From Macrothele yani (Eukaryota; Arthropoda; Arachnida; Araneae; Macrothelidae), in contig CM076997.1 of assembly GCA_039090855.1 (NCBI GenBank), positions 168,112,709-168,176,708 of the forward strand: a DNA stretch of 64,000 bases. The letters are read 5' to 3'. Positions within the stretch are counted from its first letter, which is position 1. The number at the start of each line of letters is the position of its first letter. A model generated the notes under the pieces. That model worked only from the letters and a program-made list of their open reading frames with translations, ran no database searches and was not told where the DNA came from. The position numbers and the translations under genes are program-made. Positions 23,011 through 32,553 of the stretch are shown piece after piece.

Positions 23011-24295
23011 CAAGGGGGCATCCTGAAAGTAATGCCTTCTCCTTAATAACTTTTGAAAATTTAAAGCAGTTTTAATGAAACGGCACTGGAATGTACTATG
23101 ATATATTTCCAATCATTTTTTTTTCAGAATTGAAAATAAAGATCATGAATGACAGAGAAAGGCAGCTAGTCGCAATTTAATTTCTGGAAAAACAGGAATG
23201 CGAGGCTCCAGAAATCTATAGAAGACCCTGGCGGTGTATTGAACTTTCACAATCCATACCAGTAATGCCCGAAGATGGATGAAGAGGTTTTGAGAGGGAG
23301 AAAGTTCAGTACCTGACAAACAACGGAGTGGAAGACCCGCAACTGCAGTGACAGAAGCCAACAGGAAACGAGTGAAAGACCTCATCACAGCTGATCGTCG
23401 TGTCACCATCCAGGAGTTGTTTGATGCAATTCATTGTGGGCATAGAGCTATGGAAACATTAATTAGGGATCTGGGCTACATAATTTTTTTTAAAAAGTGG
23501 ATCCCAAGAAACCTAACCCGTGAATAATGTGAGCAAAGGGTAGACATGTGCCGGAACTTCTTAGACTGCTATGACAGGGAGGGTGAGGTATTTTTCTCTA
23601 ATGTTGTGACGGAGAATGAAACTTGGGTGTTCTTTCATGGCCTAGAACCAAAACGTGCGTCAATGGAACGCAAATCTTCATCTCGACAAAAGAAGATGAA
23701 AACAACTCTTTCCGCTGGGAAAGTTATGGGGACAATTTTCTGAGACAAACGATGGGTCATTTTGACTGATTTCCTTGAACGGAGTGCAGCAATAAACAGT
23801 GCTTACTGTGTGCAAACATTGAAGAAGTCAAAGGAAGTTATCCGAAGGAAAAGACGTGACACTCCACTTCATAGCGTTGTTTTACACCATGAAAACGCAC
23901 GCCCATACACCTCAATGGAGACTTCACATGCTATTTCCAAAATGGGGTGGGCAGTGATGCACCAACCCTCCTACTGTCCTGATTTTGCTTCAACCGTTTT
24001 CTTCTTTGTCCCTTTTGAAAAAATACCCTTCGTAGGGAACGTTTCGACGACGTGACAGACCTTAAACTGACTGTGAACTCATGGGTGAAACGTCAGCGTC
24101 AGGAATTATTCCAAAATGGATTTCACCAATGGGTTCAAAGATGGTGTAAATGTATGGAAAGTGATGGACAATACTTTGGATGGGGTAACATTATTAACAA
24201 TATGTCCCAGTATTTTGCCACCAAGTTTCACATTTTTGCTGCGACAAATATAAAATCTTATGAAGGACGAGGCATTACTTTCAGGATGCCCATTG
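23011..24295 (+). mobile_element. mariner-like element with clean TA target duplication
   Basis: TA at 23009-23010 and 24296-24297 flank 1285 bp. The ends CAAGGGGGCATCCTGAAAGT and (minus strand) CAATGGGCATCCTGAAAGT are inverted and stay similar for over 30 bp, through AATGCC and TCCTTMATAA. It is inserted in the family A tandem array. Confidence 0.95.
23145..24190 (+). pseudogene. mariner transposase pseudogene, all catalytic residues changed
   Basis: MNDRERQLVAI opens at 23145 with an early stop and shifts. Readable blocks are MCRNFLDCYDREGEVFFSN, VVTENETWVFFHGLEPK (family VTGDETW, so D to N), AGKVMGTIF, VVLHHENARPYTS (family LHDNARPH, D to E) and SYCPDFASTVFFF (family APSDYHLF, third D lost). 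The end VKRQRQELFQNGFHQWVQRW lies in another frame. By family knowledge this protein could not cut DNA. Confidence 0.85.
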
Positions 24296-25137
24296 TATAT
24301 GCAGAGCATTTAACATCAGAAGTTCAATTTGATACAGAAAGAATGTTTCAAATCGGACTTTTAGAAGCAGAGATATTGCAGAAATCACAATTTAACTTTA
24401 CGCCCCCTAACAGAAAAGCTATGCATTACTCGAAAAAGAAAATGTACCCGAAACAGTCATTATAAATGGTATCTACTGGAAAAAATAAAGTTTTCATTTG
24501 GATGTTCAGAAGCAGTTATAGGATATAGGAAGAAGAAAAAATATTTTGAACTCCACAGCACCTGCATTTACGCCCTCTAGTAGGAAAGTTGTGCATCATA
24601 GGCATAAACGAAAATCAAGGGTCGTTGTTTTCATATTCTAAGCTTGGTAATTCAAAACGTCTTTTCCAAATCGGATTAATAGTTGCAGAGATATGGTGTC
24701 CGGAGGCCGAAAGACGGACGGACAAACTGATAACATGAGTACGTACTTTTCCTATAGAAGGCGTGCTAAAAAGGTAGTGTGCTTTCGGCCAAAAAAATAA
24801 GTCTCAATACTGAAATGAGCACAGTTGGCAAGTTTATCCCCTGTGTTATGTTTCATGCGACTGAAATTGAAGGATGTTGTGTAAAATTCTTTTTGTAAAC
24901 ACACAAAGCTAAAAATATTTACTGGCATTGGTTCCATTCCAAAAGTTATACACCAGCAATATTGCATTTCTGAGATGTAATCAAAGGAAGGGCATTACTT
25001 GAATTGATCACGCACAGTAATTTTTTCGTAAAGTACATTCTTTTGAAAAAGTTCGCTTACGTTATCTCCATTAAAGGTTGCTCATGATTTATCCACGAAG
25101 ATAACTCTCCATTGACAATTTGTAGGGTTGTTTTTAT

Positions 25138-25310
25138 TTCGAGGTTAAACGATTCCCATGGTCAGTTGTGAAAGACACTGGTAGTCTCTTGTCCTTAATT
25201 TGGGACTGCTAGTTCAAGTGAGGGCAGAAGGCCGGCGCCATAAACCAGATGCCTTGCCCGAATTTCATTCGGGACCTGAGCCCACGGCTTGCTCGGGCGT
25301 TAGCCGGAAA
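25138..25310 (-). repeat. Decayed tRNA-derived SINE, family I
   Basis: GAGGTTAAACGATTCCCATG, GTCTCTTGTCCTTAATTTGG and ACTGCTAGTTCAAG follow the order of the SINE body at 25881-26093 (GAGGTTTAACGATCACCGTG and so on). The tRNA-like head is not readable. Confidence 0.5.
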
Positions 25311-25489
25311 CCAGGGGAGCATTCGTTATAAGCTAGACGAGGTAGTCAAAGAGATTTTGGTATTTTCATCTGGAATGCAGTTTGATAACACCCTCGACTT
25401 CGCTCGAGTGGAAGATAACACTGAAAAACAGGGCTATGATAATCCGTGTAATCCGATCCATCCATAAAAACTGTAGTTGGATTTTATAG

Positions 25490-26370
25490 CAACAGATGGA
25501 GGAAATTGGCAGAAAGATTAAATGGTCGGCAGCTAAGTTTTTCACGTGAAAGAAAATTATAATTATATTTTACTTTTAAAAATAATTCATAATGCCTTTG
25601 CATATTAAACATTCTTTGTCTCAAAATAAATTGATTGTCTGAACTGCCGGTTCTCGATAAGCTGACATATAACTGTCCGTGCGAGTAGCATTCTTGACGC
25701 AAATCCAATTCCGCATGTTTGTAAGTTTGGCCCTGGGATTTATTGATCGTATAAAAGGATAGTTTAGTAAGAAACTGTAATATTTGAACGTGAAAGGCTA
25801 GTCCGTCGGAATCATCGGTATTCGATGTGTAAATTCTGTATTTGCAAAATAACATCGTTCATTTCATCAACAGATACATTATTTTTTTGATTGGAGGTTT
25901 AACGATCACCGTGAGCAACTCAATGGGCTATAAGCAGTCGCCCGTCTCTAATTTAGGGTTACTGGTTCCAGGGAAGGGAGAGAGCCAGTGCCGTAAGACA
26001 AACACAACATCCATACCTCGGCGGGATTCGAACCTATCTTGGAAGAGCGATCAGAGGCCATCGCTTAGACCACTGCGCCACCGGGGCGCCCGGGATACAT
26101 TTTTGAAGACACGATAACTTGTTCACACATCCAGTTGTGACTTCTTCGGAGCACATTTTCAACATTAGGATAAATTGTGTCAACTAATTCATTAATAGAT
26201 CTTGCAATGCTTCCCAGTTTACTATGTATTGGAATCAAACTGTTCTGATTAGGTACTTTGCGATCACCGACATCTAGTAGGCCTAACTGAGTAGAAAATT
26301 GGGTATCTCCGCATCCTAAATGAGCTCTCATATTTGTTCGTAAATGGAGCTTTTCAATATTATTCCACAT
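25490..26370 (-). pseudogene. Helitron Pif1-like helicase, C-terminal remnants
   Basis: The upstream block (26370-26102) reads FSTQLGLLDVGDRKVP and INELVDTIYPNVENV, then HNWMCEQVIVSSKMYP. After the SINE comes NVSVDEMNDVILQ. The final block (25855-25490) has FYTINKSQGQTYKHAELDL (helicase motif V) and SHGQLYVSLSRTGSSDN (motif VI). Both are standard for Helitron helicases. The N-terminal Rep domain and Walker A motif are absent. Stops lie after HIEYR and at the SINE junction. Inactive. Confidence 0.85.
25881..26093 (-). mobile_element. tRNA-derived SINE, family I, with 8 bp target duplication
   Basis: GATACATT occurs at 25873-25880 and 26094-26101, exactly flanking a 213 bp element. Read on the minus strand, a tRNA-like head has TGGCGCAGTGGTCTAAGCG (A-box) and GGTTCGAATCCCGCC (B-box). 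A ~120 bp body and a short CAATCAAAAAAAT tail follow. The exact duplication and A-rich end are the signature of LINE-driven insertion. It lies inside the helicase relic, so it is younger than the Helitron's death. Confidence 0.93.
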
Positions 26371-26379
26371 TAGTAAAAA

Positions 26380-27041
26380 AATTTCCGTATGTTATCGCGA
26401 ACTACTTTCTTTCACGTTGGGTGTGATTAGGGTGTATTTTTACAAAGCTGAACGATACACGGGAAATCGAGAACTACATGAAAGCGATATGATTCGGTAG
26501 TAAAGCGAAAAATAATAAAAAAATAATAAAAAGTAAACGAAATAGCATATGTCCACCGGAAAGGAATAAGCTATTCAACGGTGAAAGAATTATCCAAATC
26601 GGTTCAGCAGTTTCCGAGATTGCCTCAAACACACAAACAAACTTTCTGTCTTTATACAGTATATTAATGTCGAATAGATACAGCAAAAAATAAAAAAAAA
26701 TATAAAAATATTCATAAAAAATAATTAAAAATAAACAAAGTGACCTATGTCCACCGGAAGGAAATAAGCTTTCCAACGGTGGAAGAATCGTGAACTGCTT
26801 TCTTTCATGCTGGGTGTGATCAGGTTGTATGTAAACAAGCTTCGGTAGTATAGCAAAAAATAATAAAAAATAAGAAAAAAATAAGAAAATAATAACTATA
26901 AATAAACGAAATAGTCCATGTCCACTGGAAAGAATTAATCTTCCCAACAGGGAAAAAATTATCTAAATCGGTTCAGTAGTTTTCAAGATTACCTCAAACG
27001 CACAAACAAACCTTCTCTCTTTATACGTATTTTAGTATAGA
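26380..27041 (-). repeat. Tandem copies of the Helitron 5-prime region
   Basis: Two clear copies and one partial copy (period roughly 370 bp in total) repeat, on the plus strand, CCACCGGAAGG, AATAAGCTTTCCAACGG, AAATCGGTTCAGYAGTTT, then CAAACRCACAAACAAAC and CTTTATAC. A hairpin of CCACCG and CGGTGG lies at 26751-26782. A(A/T)-rich spacers separate the copies; the hydrophobic frames through them are artefacts. Confidence 0.7.
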
Positions 27042-27059
27042 TTTATTTACATGTCAAAG

Positions 27060-28059
27060 AAGTATGCCAATATTTTTTGTTAGCACAAAGGGAACTGTCG
27101 TCGGCAGTCATGCTGTTATTCAACACTTCCACTGTGGATAAAGAGAAAGCAAAGATGTAATTCTATAGCAGAGTTTTTAAAGGCAATTCCTATGAAAGAA
27201 CTGTATTATGTTCTCATACAATATCACAAATAGAACTTAAATCAAAATGAGATGGCTTGATGAGGCAAAAATGCGTAATGAGTATCTACTACGCTCGTAT
27301 GATTTCTAAATCTCTTAATATATATGGGTTCTTAACACGCCAATTGAAAGACAAATCTTCAATTCAAAAAAATCCAATTATAATGTAAATATCTGTTAGG
27401 AAATTTTTTAAATACTGAACTGATCGAGAAACATTAATATACCAGTATTGAGAAACATTAATATTTTAAATCAAAATATATTAGTGTTTTGATACATTCG
27501 GTAAAAGCAGTATCTCTCAACAGTTTAACTCACAAAAATATTTGAAATTTTTTCTAATTGAGATATAATTAAACGAAAAATTACATCGAGAACGACATTT
27601 TTAAAACTTGCAGTGCATTGAAAGGATGCATATTAAATATTTACAACGCTTGGAAATGCTTTCGTCACGACTAAAAAAATGTGTTAGGGTCTTATAAATT
27701 CATTTATTTGTATCGCAGTAAAATTTGATAAATGACATATCTCATTAACAAGTACTATATATACTGTAGGTTTTTATGAAGTATTTCTTTCTTTCCTCTT
27801 CCTTTATTTTTTCAGGTTATCTTTCTTTCTTAACTATTTCATTGGCTAGATTTTTGATTCTATGCATCGTTTCTTTGGAAATGCATTTCTGTTTTTTATG
27901 ATCAGAAGAAAATGGGTTTTCATGCCTGTGGCATCACCATATCATAAACTGAAAGTGCTGACCATTTCTTTGGAAATGCAAGTACAGGTGTTTTACTTGG
28001 GTTATCAAGCACAATTAATTGCTAGTTAAATATTTTAGCTTGATATGCTAAAGTTTGAT
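27060..28059. other. No recognised feature
   Basis: AT-rich; no coding, RNA or repeat signal recognised. Confidence 0.55.
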
Positions 28060-28398
28060 TGATATGCAGTTCTTTCATGAATTGTTTGGTCAGTTAAAGA
28101 ATGTCAAACATACAATTGATTTATATACTGCATGGCTTCACGGAGTAAGAGAAAGTAGTTTTATGAAAACAGGATGTTTTAAAAGGCGTATATTCTAGTT
28201 TTCAAAGTAATGCATTCTGGCTGTTTTTAAAGGAGTATATTCTGATTTTCACAGGAGTATATTTTGGTTTTCAAAATAATACATTCTGCCTGTTTTCAAA
28301 GTAATATATTCTGGATGTTTTCAAAGAAGTATGTCGTAGACGTTTTCCAAGGATCCCACGGACTCCGGATGTTTACAAACGAATATATTCCGGAAATA

Positions 28399-29805
28399 CA
28401 CTGCTGGCCACCCAAAATGGAACACCAAGAAGGACACGAGATAGCAAAGCCAGATTTACTGGGCACCTAACAACAGACACAAAGATGAAACGATTGAGCT
28501 TACAGGCCCGTGCGACTTGCGGAACACGCAGACATCAATAGTTCGCGTGGCTCCCATGGCTGGCAAATAACGGCCGCTACACGCCGCGGCATCGAACAAA
28601 AGAGACTTTGGTTGTGGGCTTGGGGTATGTCGGTCCAGGCTGCTTCCACACGTTGCCACAGTTCATCAGGCGTAGCCGCGGGTGGTGCTTGCCGGGACAC
28701 TCGGTTGCCGATCAGCGACCAGACGTGTTCGATGGGCGACATATCAAGAGAACAGGCGGGCTACGGTAGCAGTGACACCTGGTGGGCCGTGAAGAATTGT
28801 TCCACGATGCGTGCCACGTGCGGGCGCATATTGCCCTGTTAAACGTGGCCGCTGGCAGGTCCTGCAGGTAAGGGTGGACTACAGGCTCCAAAACGTCGGA
28901 GATGTAGCGGTGGTTGTGGAGTGTACCGGCGATGCGTACGAAAGAGGTGCGGGATTAATATGCAAATTGCGCCCTAAACCATAACGCCAGGTGACGGATC
29001 GGTATGGCGATGCATAATGCAGGCGTCATACAGTCTCTCGCTGCGGTGCCGCTACACGCGGATCCAACCATCGTGGTGTTGCAGGCAGAAGCGGGATTCG
29101 TTGGAGAAGACACTGTCGTATCATTCCGTAGTCCATGTGCGGTGTTCAACGGCCCACTGCCGCCGCACTCGCCGGTGGTGTAACGTCAATGGTAATAGGA
29201 GCAATGGACGACGTCGAGAAGTCCCCGCTCCTGCAGACGACGTCGAACGGTACGTGCTGACACAGGTTGTTGCGCAACACACCCTAATTCCTGCGCTAAC
29301 GTTCGTGATGTGGCGTTGCGAGCCGTCAATGCCCGCCACATATGTCTGTCCTCTCGTTTGGTGGTGTACCGTGACTGTGGCAATCGCTCACGTCGGTCTG
29401 ACCGTCCCTCCTGCACCCACCGAATCCATACTCGCCTTACTGTGGCTGGATGTCGTCCCACACGCGCGCCGATGTCTAGGTATGATAAACCGCTGTCGCG
29501 ATAAGCCACTATTCGTCCTTTATCGAACTCCGAAACGTGCTGGAATGACTGCCGTATTCTGCGACGAGGCATCAGGAAGCTCCCCACGCACAGGTCCGGC
29601 AGCACAACACACTTCCATTACTTACACCCCGCCTTCTGTGCACCCTTCTTATAGTGCTTCTCGGTGGCGTGCCGGGCGCACATGATTTGCATATGCCCTG
29701 CAATGCTAATCGTTTTGCATGTCCTCTCGCGGGCGGCGCATTCTGCGAATTTCAGGCCAATATGATGCTTCCTTCTTGGTGTTGCATTTTGGGTGGCCAG
29801 CAGTG
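28399..29805 (-). mobile_element. GC-rich Tc1-like element
   Basis: CACTGCTGGCCACCCAAAAT, followed by GGAACACCAAGAAGGA, at the left and its near-perfect inverse at the right (about 36 bp, one mismatch) bound 1407 bp. TA precedes the left end; the right flank is TG, a likely mutated TA. Base composition is far richer in G and C than the minisatellite around it. Confidence 0.93.
28500..29572 (-). pseudogene. Tc1-like transposase pseudogene
   Basis: MPRRRIRQSFQHVSEFDKGR at 29572 starts the helix-turn-helix domain, open to 29186 (YLDIGARVGRHPATVRRVWI, then RLPQSRYTTKREDRHMWRAL). A frameshift near 29200 leads to RRVRRQWAVEHRTW. The first catalytic site is VFSNESRF (D to N), the second QGNMRPHVA (D to G, with a stop just before), and the glutamate is kept in MSPIEHVWSLIG. 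The final ~80 codons are open to 28500. Two of three catalytic residues are lost. Confidence 0.88.
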
Positions 29806-30460
29806 TGTTAAAAAAAGTATATTCTGAATGTTTTCAAAGTAGTATATGTTGAATTCTCATTGATGTGAAGTTTTTCCATGAATCTGTTGGTCCGTTAAAG
29901 AATTTTAAACATGCAGTTGAGCACTGTGCTGCAAGTTTTCATGGAGCCACGAGAAAGTAGTTTTATGGTAAAAGGATGTTTTCAAAGGAGTATTATTTGG
30001 ATGCTTTCAAAGTATATCCTGGATGATTTCCAAGAAACACATTGTTGATGCTTTCCAAGGAGGATGTTTTCAAATGAATATATTCGGATGTATGCTTTCT
30101 GGATGTTTTCAAATGAATATATTCCGGATGTTTTTAGAAAAGTATAATTTTCGGGATGTTTTCATGGAGTGTATTCTTGATGTTTTCAAAGGAGTATATT
30201 CTCGTTTTCAAAAAAGTATATTCTGGATGTTTTCAAAAGAGTATGTTTTGGGTTTATCAAAGCAGTATATTCTGGATGTTAGCAAAGGAGTATATGCTGA
30301 ATTCGTTTTGAAATGCAGTTTTTCCATTCATCTTTTGGTCAGTTAAGCAATTTCGAACATGGTTGAGTGCTATGCTGCATGTTTTCATGGAGCTCACAGA
30401 AAATTGTTTTATGACATGAGGATGTTTTCACGAGAGTATATCCTACCCGTTTTCTAGAAC

Positions 30461-30839
30461 ACTAATTTCCCTTCCGGAATTTCTGTCTGCTGGAATTCTT
30501 CAAGAACAGAGCAGATAGCCCATAGCCGTACATTTTCGTGTACTGGATTGAGGAATCTGGTGTGTAAACATGCAATTTCATGTGAGGATATATTTTACGC
30601 TGAATTTCCCAAACTCCGAACGTTTTTAATTTATTACACTAAACAACAATGGTTTTGTTACAAAGAAAACTTTAACACTTTTGTATGTATTTACGGGTGC
30701 TGAAACCAAATATGAAGTCACAATTGCTCCATTGGGCCCCAATTTCTTGTAAGGGAACTCTTTGTTGGGGTGAACGCTGTGTTACTTAAAGGAATTTCCC
30801 TGTGTTTCACAACAGAGACATTTGTCTGCAGTCAGGATA
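30461..30839. other. No recognised feature
   Basis: AT-rich; nothing recognised. Confidence 0.5.
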
Positions 30840-31110
30840 GCACCGGATAGAGTTCCAGTCGGAAGTTTTTTGCATATAATTTCTAATGTTTGGCAAAGAA
30901 TTGTTTTACCATTAGAGGAAGGAAATGCATATTTCTCTTTCTGATGTATTTGAAGCAATATCTGCGCTTCTGAAAAAACGGTTTAAAAAATATTTTTTGG
31001 TCAGAGTTCACCATTAAAAAACATTTCCGAATAACATCTGCTTAAAATAAAATAATGCGTATGTTTTCCGCTAGTGGGCGTAATTGTGTACCTTAGTTTC
31101 CTATTTTTCA
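30840..31110 (-). repeat. Family A array fragment, minus orientation
   Basis: CAATATCTGCGCTTCTGAAA followed by ACGGTTTAAAAA and, later, TTTTCCGCTAGTGGGCGTAA are reverse complements of the family A unit core and its GCCCTCTAGYGG segment. One to two units remain. Confidence 0.55.
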
Positions 31111-31122
31111 GAACGTGAAGAA

Positions 31123-31170
31123 GCTACTTTTCACAATGCGAAGAATGTGCTTCGCATTGTGAAAAGTAGC
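31123..31170. repeat. Perfect 21 bp inverted repeat, 6 nt loop
   Basis: GCTACTTTTCACAATGCGAAG at 31123-31143 is repeated as an exact reverse complement at 31150-31170. There is no element or gene context, and no T-run suggesting a terminator. Confidence 0.85.
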
Positions 31171-31788
31171 GACACATAGTATTGTTGAGAAATCCTTGCT
31201 GAAAATTTTGTATTTTACGTCAGTTACATTCCGTAGGAACCATCTTGGCGTCTCGCATGGATGAAAACTTCTATCTTGTGATAATCGGATTTTTACTCAT
31301 GATTTTCAAATGATTGCTAGATTGGTCTTCCGTGTTCCTGCACTGAGAAGCTTCATATCAGAAACATAACAACACTAGCGTATGCTCTGTAAATTTGATT
31401 CACTTTGCCGTAGCCAAGCAACAATTCTTTTCAGGTGTTGGTAGCATGTGTAATCTTATAGATAAGAAAGGGTAAGGCTCTTTGGTGTAATGTTTTTTTA
31501 TTGGACATCACATGTGGTTTCTTGAGATAAATGGAGTTACACCATTTTTACTTCACGGAGTCCAACCTTTCTGAGCAGAGAAATTAGAAACGTAAGTACT
31601 TGCAGAGTCTCGTATCTTCATAACATGAAAATGAGCCGTTTTTCAGAAGACTGCAACTCATTCCCAAACTGACAAGAAAATCTTTTCTGATTCTTCACCA
31701 GAAGATTTTTTGTTTACAGTCATACACATGTAGGATCTACTCACAAAATGCATTCTTTGCATTCAGTTCTATATCACTTTGTTCTTGA

Positions 31789-31834
31789 CTGTACAGATGA
31801 TTCCCCCGACATTCCGGGGGAATTTTCTGTACAG
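31789..31834. repeat. Two-part hairpin CTGTACAG / TTCCCCCG
   Basis: An outer stem CTGTACAGA...TCTGTACAG encloses an inner stem ATTCCCCCG...CGGGGGAAT with a small bulge and a 6-base loop. The total is 46 nt. Function unknown. Confidence 0.75.
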
Positions 31835-31930
31835 GATTTCAACCATTAAGTACTGGAAATTAAAAGACAGAACAAACATAATTTGATCGTCTTACCTTAA
31901 ACTCGACGCAGAACCTGATGATGAAATATA

Positions 31931-32528
31931 CAGGATGGAAAGAAACAACCGCATAAACACCCCAGGGGTGATTCCTCAGGTCAATTCCAGCATAAATTGT
32001 TCTCTGACATTTTTGGATTTAGAGCTTAGTTTTCCACGTATAAGCACCCCAAAGGTGCGTGACGTCACGTCCGGAATCGCCTGATTTTGAGGCTTTAAGC
32101 ACAAGCCGATTGTTATGCAGGAAAGCTCGTGCCAGATCCCTGATTTTACAAGCTCAGTACCTCGGCAGTCATCACGACTGACTTACATATCGCAGTGCTC
32201 TCCGAGGCCGTATGTCATACAACAGAGCGACCAATTCCGTTCGTCTCGACAATTGCGGACCTAACACGACTCCGGAAGCAGGCTGAATGACTGCAGCTGT
32301 ACTGAGCTTGCAGAAACAGGCATCCGCCACCAGCTTTCCTGCGTGACACTCGGGTTGTGCTTGAAGCCTTAAAAACAGGCGATTCCGGACGTGAGGTCAC
32401 GCACCTTTGGGGGCTTATAACTGGAAAACTAAGCCTTAAATAAAAAAAGATCAGAGAACATTTTATTTTTGAATTGACCCAAGGAATCAGCCCATGGGGT
32501 GTTTATGCGGTCGTTTTCTTCCAACCTG
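31931..32528. mobile_element. 598 bp fold-back MITE with TA flanks
   Basis: TA at 31929-31930 and 32529-32530 flank the element. The ends (CAGGATGGAAAGAAACAACC and minus-strand CAGGTTGGAAGAAAACGACC) are inverted and the similarity continues for at least 185 bp. It includes AAAGGTGCGTGACGTCACGT. It then resumes further inside (ATGCAGGAAAGCT, CAAGCTCAGTAC, GCAGTCAT), so nearly the whole element pairs with itself. No coding capacity. Confidence 0.88.
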
Positions 32529-32553
32529 TATACTCGCAGGAGACAGACATATA

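Larger units (their letters stand above)
22250..24770 (+). repeat. ~150 bp tandem array (family A), split by a mariner
   Basis: Units centre on AAATCGGACTTTTAGAAGC, then AGAGATATTG, and later TTTACGCCCYCTAGYGGAAA. Core copies are seen near 22307, 22463, 22770, 22909, 24357, 24506 and 24675, about 150-170 bp apart. The mariner at 23011-24295 interrupts the array. It ends at ~24690-24730 with AGATATGGTGTC and GACGGACGGACAAAC. It encodes no protein; frames through it are repeat artefacts. The same family occurs at 17440-18760, 30840-31110 and 51445-52230. Confidence 0.75.
25490..27041 (-). mobile_element. Helitron relic
   Basis: On the minus strand the sequence starts A|TCTATACTAAAATACG at 27041, the typical Helitron 5-prime end. 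It is followed by a tandemly repeated terminal region and then by Pif1-type helicase coding down to 25490. The relaxase (Rep) domain and most of the helicase are missing. A SINE split the helicase later. The 3-prime CTAG end was not identified. Confidence 0.8.
28060..30460 (+). repeat. Higher-order minisatellite, split by a Tc1
   Basis: A ~26 bp unit (GGATGTTTTCAAAGGAGTAT plus ATTCT) repeats in runs. The runs alternate with a ~140 bp module containing GTTTGGTCAGTTAAAGAAT and AGAAAGTAGTTTTATG, seen at ~28060, ~29862 and ~30310. Without the Tc1 the module period is about 395-450 bp. The frame at 30023-30346 is translated repeat. Confidence 0.75.

Noticed and set aside
26474..26947. 157-residue hydrophobic frame that looks like a membrane protein
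   Set aside because: It is a translation of A/T-rich spacers within the repeated Helitron end; the residues follow the repeat.
30023..30346. 107-codon frame with repeated DVFKGVYS-like blocks
   Set aside because: It is the 26 bp minisatellite read in frame, not a repeat protein.
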